The position numbers and the translations under genes were made by a program. Below are positions 53,872 through 62,675 of a stretch of 64,000 bases of DNA, one piece after another. Below the pieces are notes generated by a model. The model saw only the letters and a list, made by a program, of their open reading frames with translations. It searched no databases and had not been told where the DNA came from. Numbering within the stretch: position 1 is the first letter of the stretch; every line of letters starts with the position of its first letter. The stretch comes from Pirellulaceae bacterium (GTDB lineage Bacteria; Planctomycetota; Planctomycetia; Pirellulales; Pirellulaceae). The DNA lies in the NCBI GenBank assembly GCA_028280445.1, contig JANQLU010000048.1, positions 42,823-106,822 on the forward strand, read 5' to 3'.

Positions 53872-56559
53872 TTATTTTTCTCGATGTAGATGGTGTTCGA
53901 TGGCGTTGGGCATCTGATCGGCGTCCAGTCGTTGATCATCAATAAATTCGATAATCCTGGCAATTTGATTTTCGGTGTCCTTCAATAACGTTTCATAATC
54001 AACATCGATCAATTCGAAATTTTCTTGATTTTCCAGCAATTGCAGGATTTGGCTCCGATGTCGTTCCAGCCGCGCTGCAATCTTGTCCGGTTCGATTTCG
54101 GATCCGTCTGTTCCCAATCGATCGATCATTTTTGATTGAGAAGCAACGATTTGGTGAATTGGCCGCATCATGAAAATGATTTTGTATTGATGGTTTTTGG
54201 GCAGTGCTGGAATCAGCATTGAAATAACCTTGATCGCTTTATCTTCAATTGCGGGAGCATCCAGGATCTCTGGATGCTGACCAATTTTCTTGATCGCTTC
54301 CCATTCGTAGTAGCCGCGCGGGTTGTTTTCGTCGGCAACGCGGATTCCATCAGTTTGTGGATGAATACCTCCGGCATCGAGCATTTGCATCATCAACGAC
54401 GTTCCTGAACGTGGAAGTCCAGAAACCAGCAAAAATGTTTTTCCCGATGATTCCGATTTTTGATTATTTGTTTTGCGACGAGAGTTGGCGATTTCCTTCC
54501 GTGCTGTTGCCGAGGGCATTTCGGGTAAATCGAAAACCGTTTCAATTTTCCTATCCCTGCTTTTTACAGTTTGTCTCAGGCGCTGAAGTTCGATACGCAA
54601 TCGATCCGCCTTGGCAAGTTCCCTTTTGAATTCGTACAGGAACAAAAGTTTCTTGATGGCCAGGATCGCATATTTCCGATAGTTAAAATTTTTAACACGA
54701 TTGAATGCGATGATCGCGTGATCCACGTCGCCTGTTTTTTCCAATGCCAAGCCAAGGTAATAGTGTGCTTTGGGCAACCGATAGACCAAGGCGACCGCAT
54801 TCAACGCCTCGTCAATACATTTCTCATATTGTTTCGATCGATAGTAGATCCCGGCGAGCCCCTCATAAGCAAGCGCATAATCCGGGTCAACTGCTTTGCA
54901 TGTTTCAAATGCCAGTTTGGCTTTGTCGAGGTCTCGAATTCTCGATACCAACAACATCCCAAGTGATCCATAAACATTTGCAACGCGGTGTTTTCCGGCC
55001 AACAGCTGGTCGACATAATGATGGGCCAATTCACGATCGCTGTTTTCCCATGCACATTGCGCAAGAATCAATTTTGAAAAAGGCGGAATGTTTTTACTGT
55101 CTTGGTAAAGCTTCTTAATAATTTGTTCGGCCGGCTCAAAATAATTCAACTCGTAGCAACAATATGCGAGATTTTTCCAGAATCGATCTTCCCAAGGACT
55201 TTCGTGAACCAATTCCTGGAACAACGGCAACGCCTGCTCAAACCGATTGGTCGAATAGAAAACTCTGGCCAAGTTGTATTTGAGTTCAGTGGCGGCATTG
55301 GTCGCGGCTTGCACACTGTTTTCACCAGGGTCTTCGATATAGCCCAACGCGACAAACTGCTTGATCAAATCGTCTTGCTTCTCGTCAGAATTTTCGAATA
55401 TCTCAAACCCGACCGGATGCATTCCGCAGTCGCCCTCGCTCCGGTCCCAACTCTCGATAAACCGAGGCTCCTGGGGTTCCACAAACGCGTCAAGTAAAAC
55501 ACGCCCATCCATATCTTCACCCACCGGCAATCCTGCCAAGTGCAAGATGGTTGGAGCGATGTCGATGATATTCGCGCCATAGACTCGCTGATCTTGTTTG
55601 ATGCCCGCACCCGCCATAACCAAAATACCATGGCTGCGATGCCACAGTGCGGGACCGGCCGGCTCCAAAGGCGTCACTAGCGGACGGCCTCGTCCGGACT
55701 GGAAACCGTGGTCCGAACATAAAACGATGGTTGTTTCATCACCAGCAAGTTGAACAAGTCGTTGCAACATCATGTCGCTCAATTGATAAGCGCCCCGAAT
55801 CACGTCTTTGTAGATTTCGAAATCGGCGTCATTGATATTGGGCATTTGAGGCGGATGATAAGGCATAAATGCATGACAAAAATGATCGATGGAATCGAAA
55901 TAAACCGCTGTAAAATCCCAATCGTCTCTTTCCATCAACGCCGTAGTGACCGATTGAATACTCGCGCAGTCCGAAATCAATTTGGCCAGCGTCACCAATC
56001 GTCTATCTTTGTCCTGGTCAACGTTTGTATAGTTGGGACAAAACGGGCCTATGTCGTTTTCCGTTATTTCGGTGATGTCGACTTTGAAGTCGGCCAGCTC
56101 TTGAGCCAAGGATTGTGGATGAATCACGTGTGGACCGACAATCGGTTGGGCATTTTCATCGCGCCGAATCGCATTAAACAAGTTTGTGACGATGTGGCCG
56201 TTAATCGGTTCTGCAGGAAAACTCGCCCACCAACCGATCACGTTGGAACGCCATCCATTCTGGTTGAAAATGTTCCACAGGGCTTTGGATTTTCGACTTG
56301 TGCTTGTGACAGGCCGAACACCGGAGAAATCAGGCAATGGTTCGACGAAACCATGTATACCGTGTTTGTCGGCTGTTTTTCCCGTAGCAATGGAATTCCA
56401 CAGCATCGGGGACAGGATGGGTTGAAGCGTTGCCAGGTTTCCCATCACGCCTCGATTAACCAATGATTCCAGGCCCGGTAGCAAACCTTCGTCGAGCAGC
56501 GGCGTGATGTGTTGCCAATCGGCACCGTCCCATCCAATCAAAAGAATTCGATTGGACAT
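53872..56559 (-). CDS. AlkP-superfamily phosphodiesterase-TPR-sulfotransferase fusion
   Basis: 895 aa. Residues about 1-400 are an alkaline-phosphatase-superfamily (type I phosphodiesterase/nucleotide pyrophosphatase) domain: LLIGWDGADW (metal Asp), the nucleophile region ILSPMLWNSIATGK (Ser50), FDSIDHFCHAF, CSDHGFQSGRG and a His-containing WHRSHGILVMAG. Residues about 415-670 are TPRs. The C-terminus (about 705-895) is a sulfotransferase-like domain with the PAPS-binding loop SGLPRSGTSLMMQML, then MRPIHQIVASQSKM as the 3'-phosphate site. No signal peptide, so cytoplasmic. One chain therefore pairs a phospho/sulfo-hydrolase fold with a sulfotransferase. Function unknown. Confidence 0.88.
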   Translation of the reverse strand: MSNRILLIGWDGADWQHITPLLDEGLLPGLESLVNRGVMGNLATLQPILSPMLWNSIATGKTADKHGIHGFVEPLPDFSGVRPVTSTSRKSKALWNIFNQNGWRSNVIGWWASFPAEPINGHIVTNLFNAIRRDENAQPIVGPHVIHPQSLAQELADFKVDITEITENDIGPFCPNYTNVDQDKDRRLVTLAKLISDCASIQSVTTALMERDDWDFTAVYFDSIDHFCHAFMPYHPPQMPNINDADFEIYKDVIRGAYQLSDMMLQRLVQLAGDETTIVLCSDHGFQSGRGRPLVTPLEPAGPALWHRSHGILVMAGAGIKQDQRVYGANIIDIAPTILHLAGLPVGEDMDGRVLLDAFVEPQEPRFIESWDRSEGDCGMHPVGFEIFENSDEKQDDLIKQFVALGYIEDPGENSVQAATNAATELKYNLARVFYSTNRFEQALPLFQELVHESPWEDRFWKNLAYCCYELNYFEPAEQIIKKLYQDSKNIPPFSKLILAQCAWENSDRELAHHYVDQLLAGKHRVANVYGSLGMLLVSRIRDLDKAKLAFETCKAVDPDYALAYEGLAGIYYRSKQYEKCIDEALNAVALVYRLPKAHYYLGLALEKTGDVDHAIIAFNRVKNFNYRKYAILAIKKLLFLYEFKRELAKADRLRIELQRLRQTVKSRDRKIETVFDLPEMPSATARKEIANSRRKTNNQKSESSGKTFLLVSGLPRSGTSLMMQMLDAGGIHPQTDGIRVADENNPRGYYEWEAIKKIGQHPEILDAPAIEDKAIKVISMLIPALPKNHQYKIIFMMRPIHQIVASQSKMIDRLGTDGSEIEPDKIAARLERHRSQILQLLENQENFELIDVDYETLLKDTENQIARIIEFIDDQRLDADQMPNAIEHHLHREK

Positions 56560-56586
56560 TGACTTTTATGATATGTCAGGGATGTA

Positions 56587-56625
56587 AAGGAAAGAAAGCT
56601 GAGCGCTGAGATCCCAGCTTTCTTG
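56587..56625 (-). terminator. Intrinsic terminator after PEP-CTERM gene
   Basis: On the minus strand AGAAAGCTG (56623-56615) pairs with CAGCTTTCT (56601-56593), followed by TTCCTTT. It separates the PEP-CTERM gene from the AlkP fusion gene. Confidence 0.7.
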
Positions 56626-56650
56626 ATTTGTTGATAGATGATAAACCTAA

Positions 56651-57355
56651 TTAGGCAGCTTTGTTTTTGCGCCGACGACGTGCCATAATACCAATTCCAC
56701 CTAGTGCAAGCAGCCCCAACGCCGATGGTTCCGGTATCGCGCTGGTCGTCTGGCCAGCAACGATGGGTTCATCTTTAGCGAATGCAAACCGGGAGACGGT
56801 TACTTGAACATCAGCAAAATCTCCGTTTGCAACCGACCCGTCTACCGTAAATTCAATCCATCCAAACCGGGTGGTTCCTGTACCATCTTCGAACTGGATT
56901 CCAGCGAATCCCGTCGTTCCAGCAGTAAATGCGCCGAAGACGCTGCTTGGGTTGAATGACGTATACGCCCCTTGAAAATATCCCGTGGCTCGGGAGAAAT
57001 TTCGACCAGAAATTGAACTCCCATCGGCCAGATTGGACAAACCACCAAAGAGGGTATTTGCCGCTACTCGATTCGCTGCAGGGGCACCGCCAGCGGCACG
57101 AAGATTCAACAACCAAGAAGAGGTGCCAAATGCATTAGGACCAACCGTGGCCAATCCCAACTCAAAATCATCATTGCCGTCATTGTCCATGTCAATTGCG
57201 ACCGGCGAAGTACTGGTAAACACCAGTTCGTTTCCTGTCAAATCGGTAAAACAAATATCGGCATTAGCAGCAGTTGCACCAAAAGTTACTGTGCCTAATC
57301 CCATTGCGCCGTAGGCAGCTAGTTTTATTGACTTTGTTCTTGAAGCTAGAGACAT
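56651..57355 (-). CDS. PEP-CTERM exported protein
   Basis: 234 aa. A long signal peptide (SIKLAAYGAMGLGTVTFGATAANA), a beta-rich body starting with an EF-like VAIDMDNDGNDDFELGL (possible calcium site) and a segment FGWIEFTVDGSVANGDFADV typical of PEP-CTERM proteins, then the sorting signal PEPSALGLLALGGIGIMARR with a basic end. Destined for exosortase processing at the cell surface. Followed by a terminator; single-gene unit. Confidence 0.88.
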   Translation of the reverse strand: MSLASRTKSIKLAAYGAMGLGTVTFGATAANADICFTDLTGNELVFTSTSPVAIDMDNDGNDDFELGLATVGPNAFGTSSWLLNLRAAGGAPAANRVAANTLFGGLSNLADGSSISGRNFSRATGYFQGAYTSFNPSSVFGAFTAGTTGFAGIQFEDGTGTTRFGWIEFTVDGSVANGDFADVQVTVSRFAFAKDEPIVAGQTTSAIPEPSALGLLALGGIGIMARRRRKNKAA

Positions 57356-57600
57356 GGAAAACCTCTCGATGAATAACTAAGGAATGGAAAATTGACGGGT
57401 TCTCCGCACCAAAAAAATATTTTTTGTGTGGTGGAGAAAAAAGGTCTGGAAAAAAAGTAAATGGAAACAGAACGGTTAAGATTGGAATTGAAGGGGAATT
57501 TGAAGGGAAAGTAGGTACAGAGCGATAGTAAACTCAATCTAAATCAAATTCAAGTAGTTACTTACAAACTGAGCTTTTGATGCGCACCGAAATCCAAGTT

Positions 57601-57658
57601 GTAAGGCCCGTTCCCACCGGCCGTTTTCTCGGATTGGCCGGTAGGAACCGGCCCTACT
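57601..57658. repeat. Family D inverted repeat
   Basis: GGCCCGTTCCCACCGGCC (57605-57622) and GGCCGGTAGGAACCGGCC (57637-57654) form a hairpin with a short loop. A second copy lies at 58098-58156 and a partial one near 50107. Confidence 0.8.
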
Positions 57659-57693
57659 CGAATTTCCGATGCGCTCGTTCACAATATGGCAAC

Positions 57694-57717
57694 AAAAAAC
57701 GCCGCATGCAGCGGCGT
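57694..57717 (-). terminator. Intrinsic terminator of rpmF
   Basis: On the minus strand ACGCCGC pairs with GCGGCGT around a 5-nt loop and is followed by TTTTTGTTG. Placed 26 nt after the rpmF stop. Confidence 0.88.
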
Positions 57718-57742
57718 CCTCAGTTCATCCAATTATTGGGAA

Positions 57743-57949
57743 TTACCCATTTGGATTCGTCGTCAATTCTTCATCCGCGATGGGATCAACCACTCGACCC
57801 ATGTAAAACCCGCACTTGGGGCAAACAACGTGAGTTGGAATCGAAGCGCTACATTTTGGGCAAATGGTCAGATTTTTGGCTCGAAGACCGTCGTGAGAAC
57901 GACGCTTGTTTGTTCGAGAATTTGAGTGTTTACGCTTTGGAACAGCCAT
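57743..57949 (-). CDS. rpmF: 50S ribosomal protein L32
   Basis: 68 aa. Starts MAVPKRKHSNSRTNKRRSHD, the standard L32 beginning, and has the four-cysteine zinc ribbon CPKC...CPKC (zinc-binding form). A strong intrinsic terminator follows. The common neighbours plsX/fabH are not present downstream, where a PEP-CTERM gene lies instead. Confidence 0.97.
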   Translation of the reverse strand: MAVPKRKHSNSRTNKRRSHDGLRAKNLTICPKCSASIPTHVVCPKCGFYMGRVVDPIADEELTTNPNG

Positions 57950-58389
57950 TTTTCAAAGGTCCTGTTTTTTATCTTTGCACTCGCTGGAGCGCGCAATTTA
58001 AGTACAGATTTTTGCCAGTTAATCGAAGCGGCAAATTCTAGGCAAAAACCCGAAAAACCTCAAGCGGCTTTCAAAAAACATCGGAAATTACAGCTTCTGT
58101 AGGGCCAGTTCCCACCGGCCAATTCAACAAAAGCGGCCGATAGGAACCGGCCCTCCCAACTTCGTCGCTAGCATTTTGGCAAAATATTCGGATTTGTCAA
58201 AGTTTAACGATTGATCAATCCGATACCACTCACAACCAGAAAGTGTTGGTACGCAAGCCCTACGTTTGTGCGGCCAACAATTCTGGAAACAATCAGGGGG
58301 GTCGTTCGGCAACCGTTAGTTGCCGCATCAGCAAAGTGCTCATCGCTTTACTGATGATTTTATGAACGACATTTGGATGTGGATTTGAC
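57950..58389. other. Divergent intergenic region
   Basis: About 440 nt between rpmF and the TolC gene. Contains a family D hairpin (58098-58156). No other feature was secured. Confidence 0.55.
58098..58156. repeat. Family D inverted repeat
   Basis: GTAGGGCCAGTTCCCACCGG at 58098 and, inverted, GGCCGATAGGAACCGGCC to about 58152. Same family as 57601-57658. Confidence 0.8.
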
Positions 58390-60909
58390 ATGACTGCCAA
58401 TCCCCTGAGAGCCATCGCTCTTCTTATTTCAGTTTCCGTTATTTTCGGTTGCTCGTCAGCAACGAACCCGCCCACTTATCTGCGGGACAACGGAGATCTG
58501 TCATACTACATCGATCAAGCGACGGATATCGAATATCCCGATGTCCAAACGGCTTCCCTGGCCGAAGTCACACAGGCTCTGCCGCCGATCACTGTTTCCG
58601 ATCCAAATTTTCAAAATTACTGGGAACTGTCACTGGAAGATTGCGTATCGATCACGCTGCAAAATAGCAAGGTGCTCCGCGGTTACGGGACTCCAGGTCT
58701 GACTGGCAATCAAGTTGCCGCTGGAGTCGACGATTTAACCAATAATCCTGCCGGAGTCGGCACGGTCTATAACGTCGCAGTTCGAGAAACCGAACCGGGC
58801 ATCATTGGCACGCCAGGTCAAATTGCGACTCCCGGTTCTTTGGTCACCAACACGGCGTTAGACGCCAATCAAGGTGTTGAAGCGGCGTTGGCCGAATTCG
58901 ACGCTCAAATGTCATCGAGTTTGTACTGGGAGAAAACGGATTCGCCGAGAAACACAACAGGCATTTTCAACCCCGCCAGCCCAGTTCAAGTTTTCCAACA
59001 AGATCAAGTATCGTTCACCAATCAACTCGCCAAACGAACTGCCACGGGAACGCAATTCTTTGTGCGAAACAGCTGGAACTATACCGACAACAATACGCCA
59101 GCCGTTTTTCAACCCTTGGCCAACTGGTTTTCAGCAAACTTCGAATTGGAAGTCCGCCAGCCTTTGTTGCGAGGACGAGGTGCATTTATCAATCGAATGC
59201 CTGTGGTTATCTCGCGAATTGGCACAGATCAAGAAATCGCAAACTTGCAAACCCAATTGCAAAACGTCATCACCAACGTCGAAATTCGCTACTGGGACCT
59301 GTGGTGTGCCTACAAGCTGTTCGGAATTGCCCAAAAGAATTTGAACGAAGCGGCTGATGGATTGCGTCGCGCAACCGAACTTCGCAAAGCGGGTACGGTC
59401 AACCCAAGTGTCGAATATGGTGCTCGCGAACAATATTTTTCATTCCAAGCCGAAGTCAAACGCGCCTGGACCGAATTGAATCGAGCCGAAAATGCACTTC
59501 GCTGGTTGCTGGGTGTCGCCAATACTGACGGAAATCTGATCCGGCCATCAGACCAACCCACACGTGCCGAAGTCATTTTCGATTGGTGTGCCGCATTGGA
59601 CGAAGCGATTTGCCTCCGCCCCGAACTGCGTCAACAAAAATGGGAAATCAAAAAGAGACAATTGGCACTGGCTTACTCGAAAAACTCGTTGCTGCCACAA
59701 CTCAACGCCGTGGGCATGTATCGGTATCTCGGATTGGGCGATCACCTGGCAAACTACGACAATCCTACACCGCGTTTCCCATTACCTGAATCGGGTGCCT
59801 GGAACGAGATTGCCACGGGTGATTTCCAGGAATTCCGCCTGGGACTTGAATTCGCCATGCCTGTCGGTTTCCGACGCGAATTGTCCAACGTGCGAAATGC
59901 TCAAGTCAAATTGGCTCAAGAACATGCTCGCCTCGAAGACATGGAGTTGGACGTCAGTCGGCAACTCAGTAGTGCGATCCAAGTCCTGGACGCCAATTAC
60001 CAGTTGGCCGTTGACCAGCTGAACCGATTCAAATCGGCAGCTTCGGAAGTCGACTCGGAAACGGAACAATTCAAATCCAAAGGCGACAACTTTATCGAAT
60101 TGGTCGATGCGAAACGACGTCGTGCGTCTGCCGAAATCTCGTTTTATCAAGCCATCTGTGAATACAACAAAGCGATCGCTTTGATCCATCGTCGCAAAGG
60201 GACAACGATGCAGTTTACCAACGTCCACATGGCCGAAGGACCATGGCCCGGCAAAGCGTATGACGATGCAGCTGAAAACGCTCGACGCCGCAGCTCCAGT
60301 CGAGCCGTCAACTATGGTTACACGCGTCCCGGCGTCATCAGCACGGGAAAAACCAATTGCTGCGGTGGTGTGGGATGCTCCAGCTGCACCGGAGCTGCTC
60401 CTGGTGGCGAAATCATCGAAGGCGACGTCATTCAAGGTGAAATTATCCATGGAGAAATCATCGACGGCGGTGTGATCCAAGGCGAAATTATGCAAAGTCC
60501 GTCGAACCAAGAGTCAATCAAACAAACTCCGACGCCAGCACCGTTGCCTAATCCTAAAAAAGACAACGACGCCCGTCGACAATTCAACAACACACCAACA
60601 TCAAAAACCGCAACTTACACACTTGCTGATTCGATTTCAAAAACAACCAACAAATTCAATCAACCGGTTGCGTTTCAATCCAACAATGTCGCGAAACCTG
60701 GCGAGCAACCGTCTCGCGGATCGGCAACAGCAAAAATCAAAATGGCGTCCGGCAATCATCCAATTAATCCAACCCGATCTGGCATTGCACCGTCATCCAG
60801 TTCGACAACCTCGAATGTTCTGCGTGCCGGTACTCAGGATGTCATCGGCAGCGGATTACGATCCGGCGGAGGTGAAAATACAATTCGCCGTGTGAACTAC
60901 GAAGAATAG
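58390..60909 (+). CDS. TolC-family outer-membrane lipoprotein with repetitive tail
   Basis: 839 aa, much longer than usual TolC proteins (430-500). Lipoprotein signal ALLISVSVIFGCSS. The TolC/OEP body spans about 75-620 with long helices (EQEIANLQTQLQNVITNVEI-type and ARLEDMELDVSRQLSSAIQV). After about 640 the tail becomes low-complexity: a Cys-containing CCGGVGCSSCTG, then about six five-residue units of type GEIIE/GDVIQ/GEIIH (about 673-703), then a long Ser/Thr/Asn/Pro-rich end. First gene of a set with a small lipoprotein (67 nt on) and a FliG-like gene. No exporter or adaptor gene is next to it. Confidence 0.88.
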   Translation: MTANPLRAIALLISVSVIFGCSSATNPPTYLRDNGDLSYYIDQATDIEYPDVQTASLAEVTQALPPITVSDPNFQNYWELSLEDCVSITLQNSKVLRGYGTPGLTGNQVAAGVDDLTNNPAGVGTVYNVAVRETEPGIIGTPGQIATPGSLVTNTALDANQGVEAALAEFDAQMSSSLYWEKTDSPRNTTGIFNPASPVQVFQQDQVSFTNQLAKRTATGTQFFVRNSWNYTDNNTPAVFQPLANWFSANFELEVRQPLLRGRGAFINRMPVVISRIGTDQEIANLQTQLQNVITNVEIRYWDLWCAYKLFGIAQKNLNEAADGLRRATELRKAGTVNPSVEYGAREQYFSFQAEVKRAWTELNRAENALRWLLGVANTDGNLIRPSDQPTRAEVIFDWCAALDEAICLRPELRQQKWEIKKRQLALAYSKNSLLPQLNAVGMYRYLGLGDHLANYDNPTPRFPLPESGAWNEIATGDFQEFRLGLEFAMPVGFRRELSNVRNAQVKLAQEHARLEDMELDVSRQLSSAIQVLDANYQLAVDQLNRFKSAASEVDSETEQFKSKGDNFIELVDAKRRRASAEISFYQAICEYNKAIALIHRRKGTTMQFTNVHMAEGPWPGKAYDDAAENARRRSSSRAVNYGYTRPGVISTGKTNCCGGVGCSSCTGAAPGGEIIEGDVIQGEIIHGEIIDGGVIQGEIMQSPSNQESIKQTPTPAPLPNPKKDNDARRQFNNTPTSKTATYTLADSISKTTNKFNQPVAFQSNNVAKPGEQPSRGSATAKIKMASGNHPINPTRSGIAPSSSSTTSNVLRAGTQDVIGSGLRSGGGENTIRRVNYEE

Positions 60910-60976
60910 ACGAATTCGCCAATCTCGTTTTTTTAGCAAATCATTGACGTCTGACTTGGGACAAGGGAATCCAATC

Positions 60977-61426
60977 ATGGCAAAACATTTTTTATGGCTG
61001 GTCGCATCGCTGATCATCGCAGGAACATTTGGATGTTCGATCTGCTGTGGTCCCGACGATTACAACTACGGAGCTTACGGAGGATTGCACACCCGCTCCG
61101 ACATGCAGCATGGTCGAGTCGGGTCCGTTTTTTCTGATCCCAACGGTTCAGCCATTAAATTAACACCGTACACCGAGTTTTCAGAACCCGTTGAGCCGTC
61201 GTCAGAAAAATTACCGTCTCAAGAAAAACCAAAAAATGATCTGCCTGATCCGGATTCGAAAGATAAAAAGAACGACGGCAGTGGCACCAAGGGTACTGGC
61301 ACCCAATATTACCAACCCCGTCGCATGGGCAAGCCTCCAACGTTACGCCGTAGTTCCAGTTCCAAAAGATCGACTCGACCACCTCGACGGTCAGCTTCGA
61401 TCCTAGGTGGACGGCGAGTCCACTAA
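60977..61426 (+). CDS. Small lipoprotein, unknown
   Basis: 149 aa from ATG 60977 (frame open from 60944). Signal AKHFLWLVASLIIAGTFGC with a lipobox-like TFGC, then SICCGPDDYNYGAYGGLH. The rest is disordered: acidic/basic, Pro- and Ser-rich, ending in an Arg-rich tail (RRSSSSKRSTRPPRRSAS). The tail could touch the cell wall or nucleic acid, but nothing is recognised. Lies between the TolC-like and FliG-like genes in the same direction. Confidence 0.7.
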   Translation: MAKHFLWLVASLIIAGTFGCSICCGPDDYNYGAYGGLHTRSDMQHGRVGSVFSDPNGSAIKLTPYTEFSEPVEPSSEKLPSQEKPKNDLPDPDSKDKKNDGSGTKGTGTQYYQPRRMGKPPTLRRSSSSKRSTRPPRRSASILGGRRVH

Positions 61427-61476
61427 ATTTCCAATCTCGACACTGAACCTCGGTCCGGCGAACAACTTCAAAAAAG

Positions 61477-62472
61477 ATGTCCAAAACTCCTGAGACAACT
61501 CGACGAGCGGCAATCTTGCTTTCCAGCCTGCCCCAGCGGCAGCAGACGCAGATCCTGTCGCAATTGCCTTTCGATCAAGCACAAGTCTTGACCGAGGCAA
61601 TCACGAGCCTGGGGGAAATCGACACGGAAGAAAAACGCAACGTCTTCCAACAATTTCAAAAACTCAATCCCGAACCAGAACCCACAAAGGAGTATCGCAA
61701 AACACGGTCCGACGCAGCTCACACCGAGCTGACGGACCAAGAAAACACATCGGAAACCCCACAAGTTTCCGAAACGCGGATTGATTTCGACGAAGTCCTC
61801 GAAGCGGATTCCATTTTTGGTTTCCTCGAAGACACTACAATCGAGCAAGCTGCGAGAGCATTGAAAGACGAAGATCCGCAATCGATTGCGATTGTGTTGA
61901 GCAGACTCGAACCATCACGAGCTGCCAGGATTTTTTTGACCTTCGATTTGGATTGGCGATTGGCGATCGTTAGACGACAGGCCAAGTCTACGGTTGTATC
62001 GGCGAAGGTCGGCCTCTCGATTGCAAAGCGAATTCGGCAGCGACTGAATTTGGAATCCGCAATCGAGGATAGAAAGGGGGGCCTTTCTTCTCTCGTCAGC
62101 ATGCTTGGTTGTCTCGAAACGACGGCGCGTCAAACGTTAATTGACTGTCTTACAATCAGCGATCTATCATTGGCGCGAACCATCAGCCAACAATGTATCG
62201 AGTTCGACGATATTTCAAAAATGTCGGATGCGGAAATCAAAACTCTGTTAGCTGGATTGGACACGAGTTTGATCATCGCGGCATTCAGCCAGTGCAAGCC
62301 GTTTACACTTCAAAAAATGCTCGACAACATGGCGCCGGCAGCGGCCCAATTGGCCGAAGAAGAAATCCAACAGTATGAGGCGCAGAACAACGACTCGGTG
62401 GAAAAAGCTCAACAACAAATATTGAACATCATTTTTGAGCAGAAAAACAAAGGATCGAAACGTGCCGCCTAG
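61477..62472 (+). CDS. FliG-like protein outside a flagellar context
   Basis: 331 aa. The N-terminal segment (RRAAILLSSLPQRQQTQILS) resembles FliG-N. A charged linker follows (about 65-105). DPQSIAIVLSRLEPSRAARI (about 130-150) matches the FliG middle domain, and FDDISKMSDAEIKTLLAGLD onward matches FliG-C, ending EKAQQQILNIIFEQKNKGS. In FliG the segment NMSxRAA carries a conserved Arg; here it reads NMAPAAA (about 285-291). No other flagellar gene is in the window. It is 50 nt downstream of a lipoprotein gene and two genes from a TolC-like gene. Confidence 0.75.
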   Translation: MSKTPETTRRAAILLSSLPQRQQTQILSQLPFDQAQVLTEAITSLGEIDTEEKRNVFQQFQKLNPEPEPTKEYRKTRSDAAHTELTDQENTSETPQVSETRIDFDEVLEADSIFGFLEDTTIEQAARALKDEDPQSIAIVLSRLEPSRAARIFLTFDLDWRLAIVRRQAKSTVVSAKVGLSIAKRIRQRLNLESAIEDRKGGLSSLVSMLGCLETTARQTLIDCLTISDLSLARTISQQCIEFDDISKMSDAEIKTLLAGLDTSLIIAAFSQCKPFTLQKMLDNMAPAAAQLAEEEIQQYEAQNNDSVEKAQQQILNIIFEQKNKGSKRAA

Positions 62473-62487
62473 CTCGTGTTGATAACT

Positions 62488-62505
62488 GTGAGCGGCGAGG
62501 CGCTA
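62488..62505. repeat. Family A repeat interrupted by IS630 insertion
   Basis: GTGAGCGGCGAGGCGCTA breaks off at the TA where the IS begins; the right side of the IS resumes with TAGC, which is how the repeat (CGCTAGCCGCC) would continue. Confidence 0.8.
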
Positions 62506-62588
62506 GTGCAGCAAACGTTAATTGTTGTTCCATGGGGTCTGGAGTTTGCCAGAGCTTCGCAGTCTACCTGTTGTGTCGTGACAAAAAA

Positions 62589-62650
62589 GCTCTTCCCCTG
62601 TTTGATGTTTGTTTTCTGACGACCAACACCAACCAAAAGGAAGAGCCATG
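62589..62650 (+). promoter_or_regulatory. Hairpin sequestering the Shine-Dalgarno of the IS leader
   Basis: GCTCTTCC (62589-62596) is complementary to GGAAGAGC (62639-62646), which contains the ribosome binding site just before an ATG (62648-62650). That ATG opens a 15-codon reading frame (MCGNAAKVVFDRNNV) ending at 62695 and overlapping the transposase start, so translation may be coupled and limited by the hairpin. Confidence 0.45.
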
Positions 62651-62675
62651 TGCGGCAACGCTGCTAAAGTAGTTT

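Larger units (their letters stand above)
57356..57742. other. Intergenic region
   Basis: About 390 nt. Holds a family D repeat (57601-57658) and the terminator of rpmF. The AT-rich part before the PEP-CTERM gene has no assigned promoter. No gene. Confidence 0.6.
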
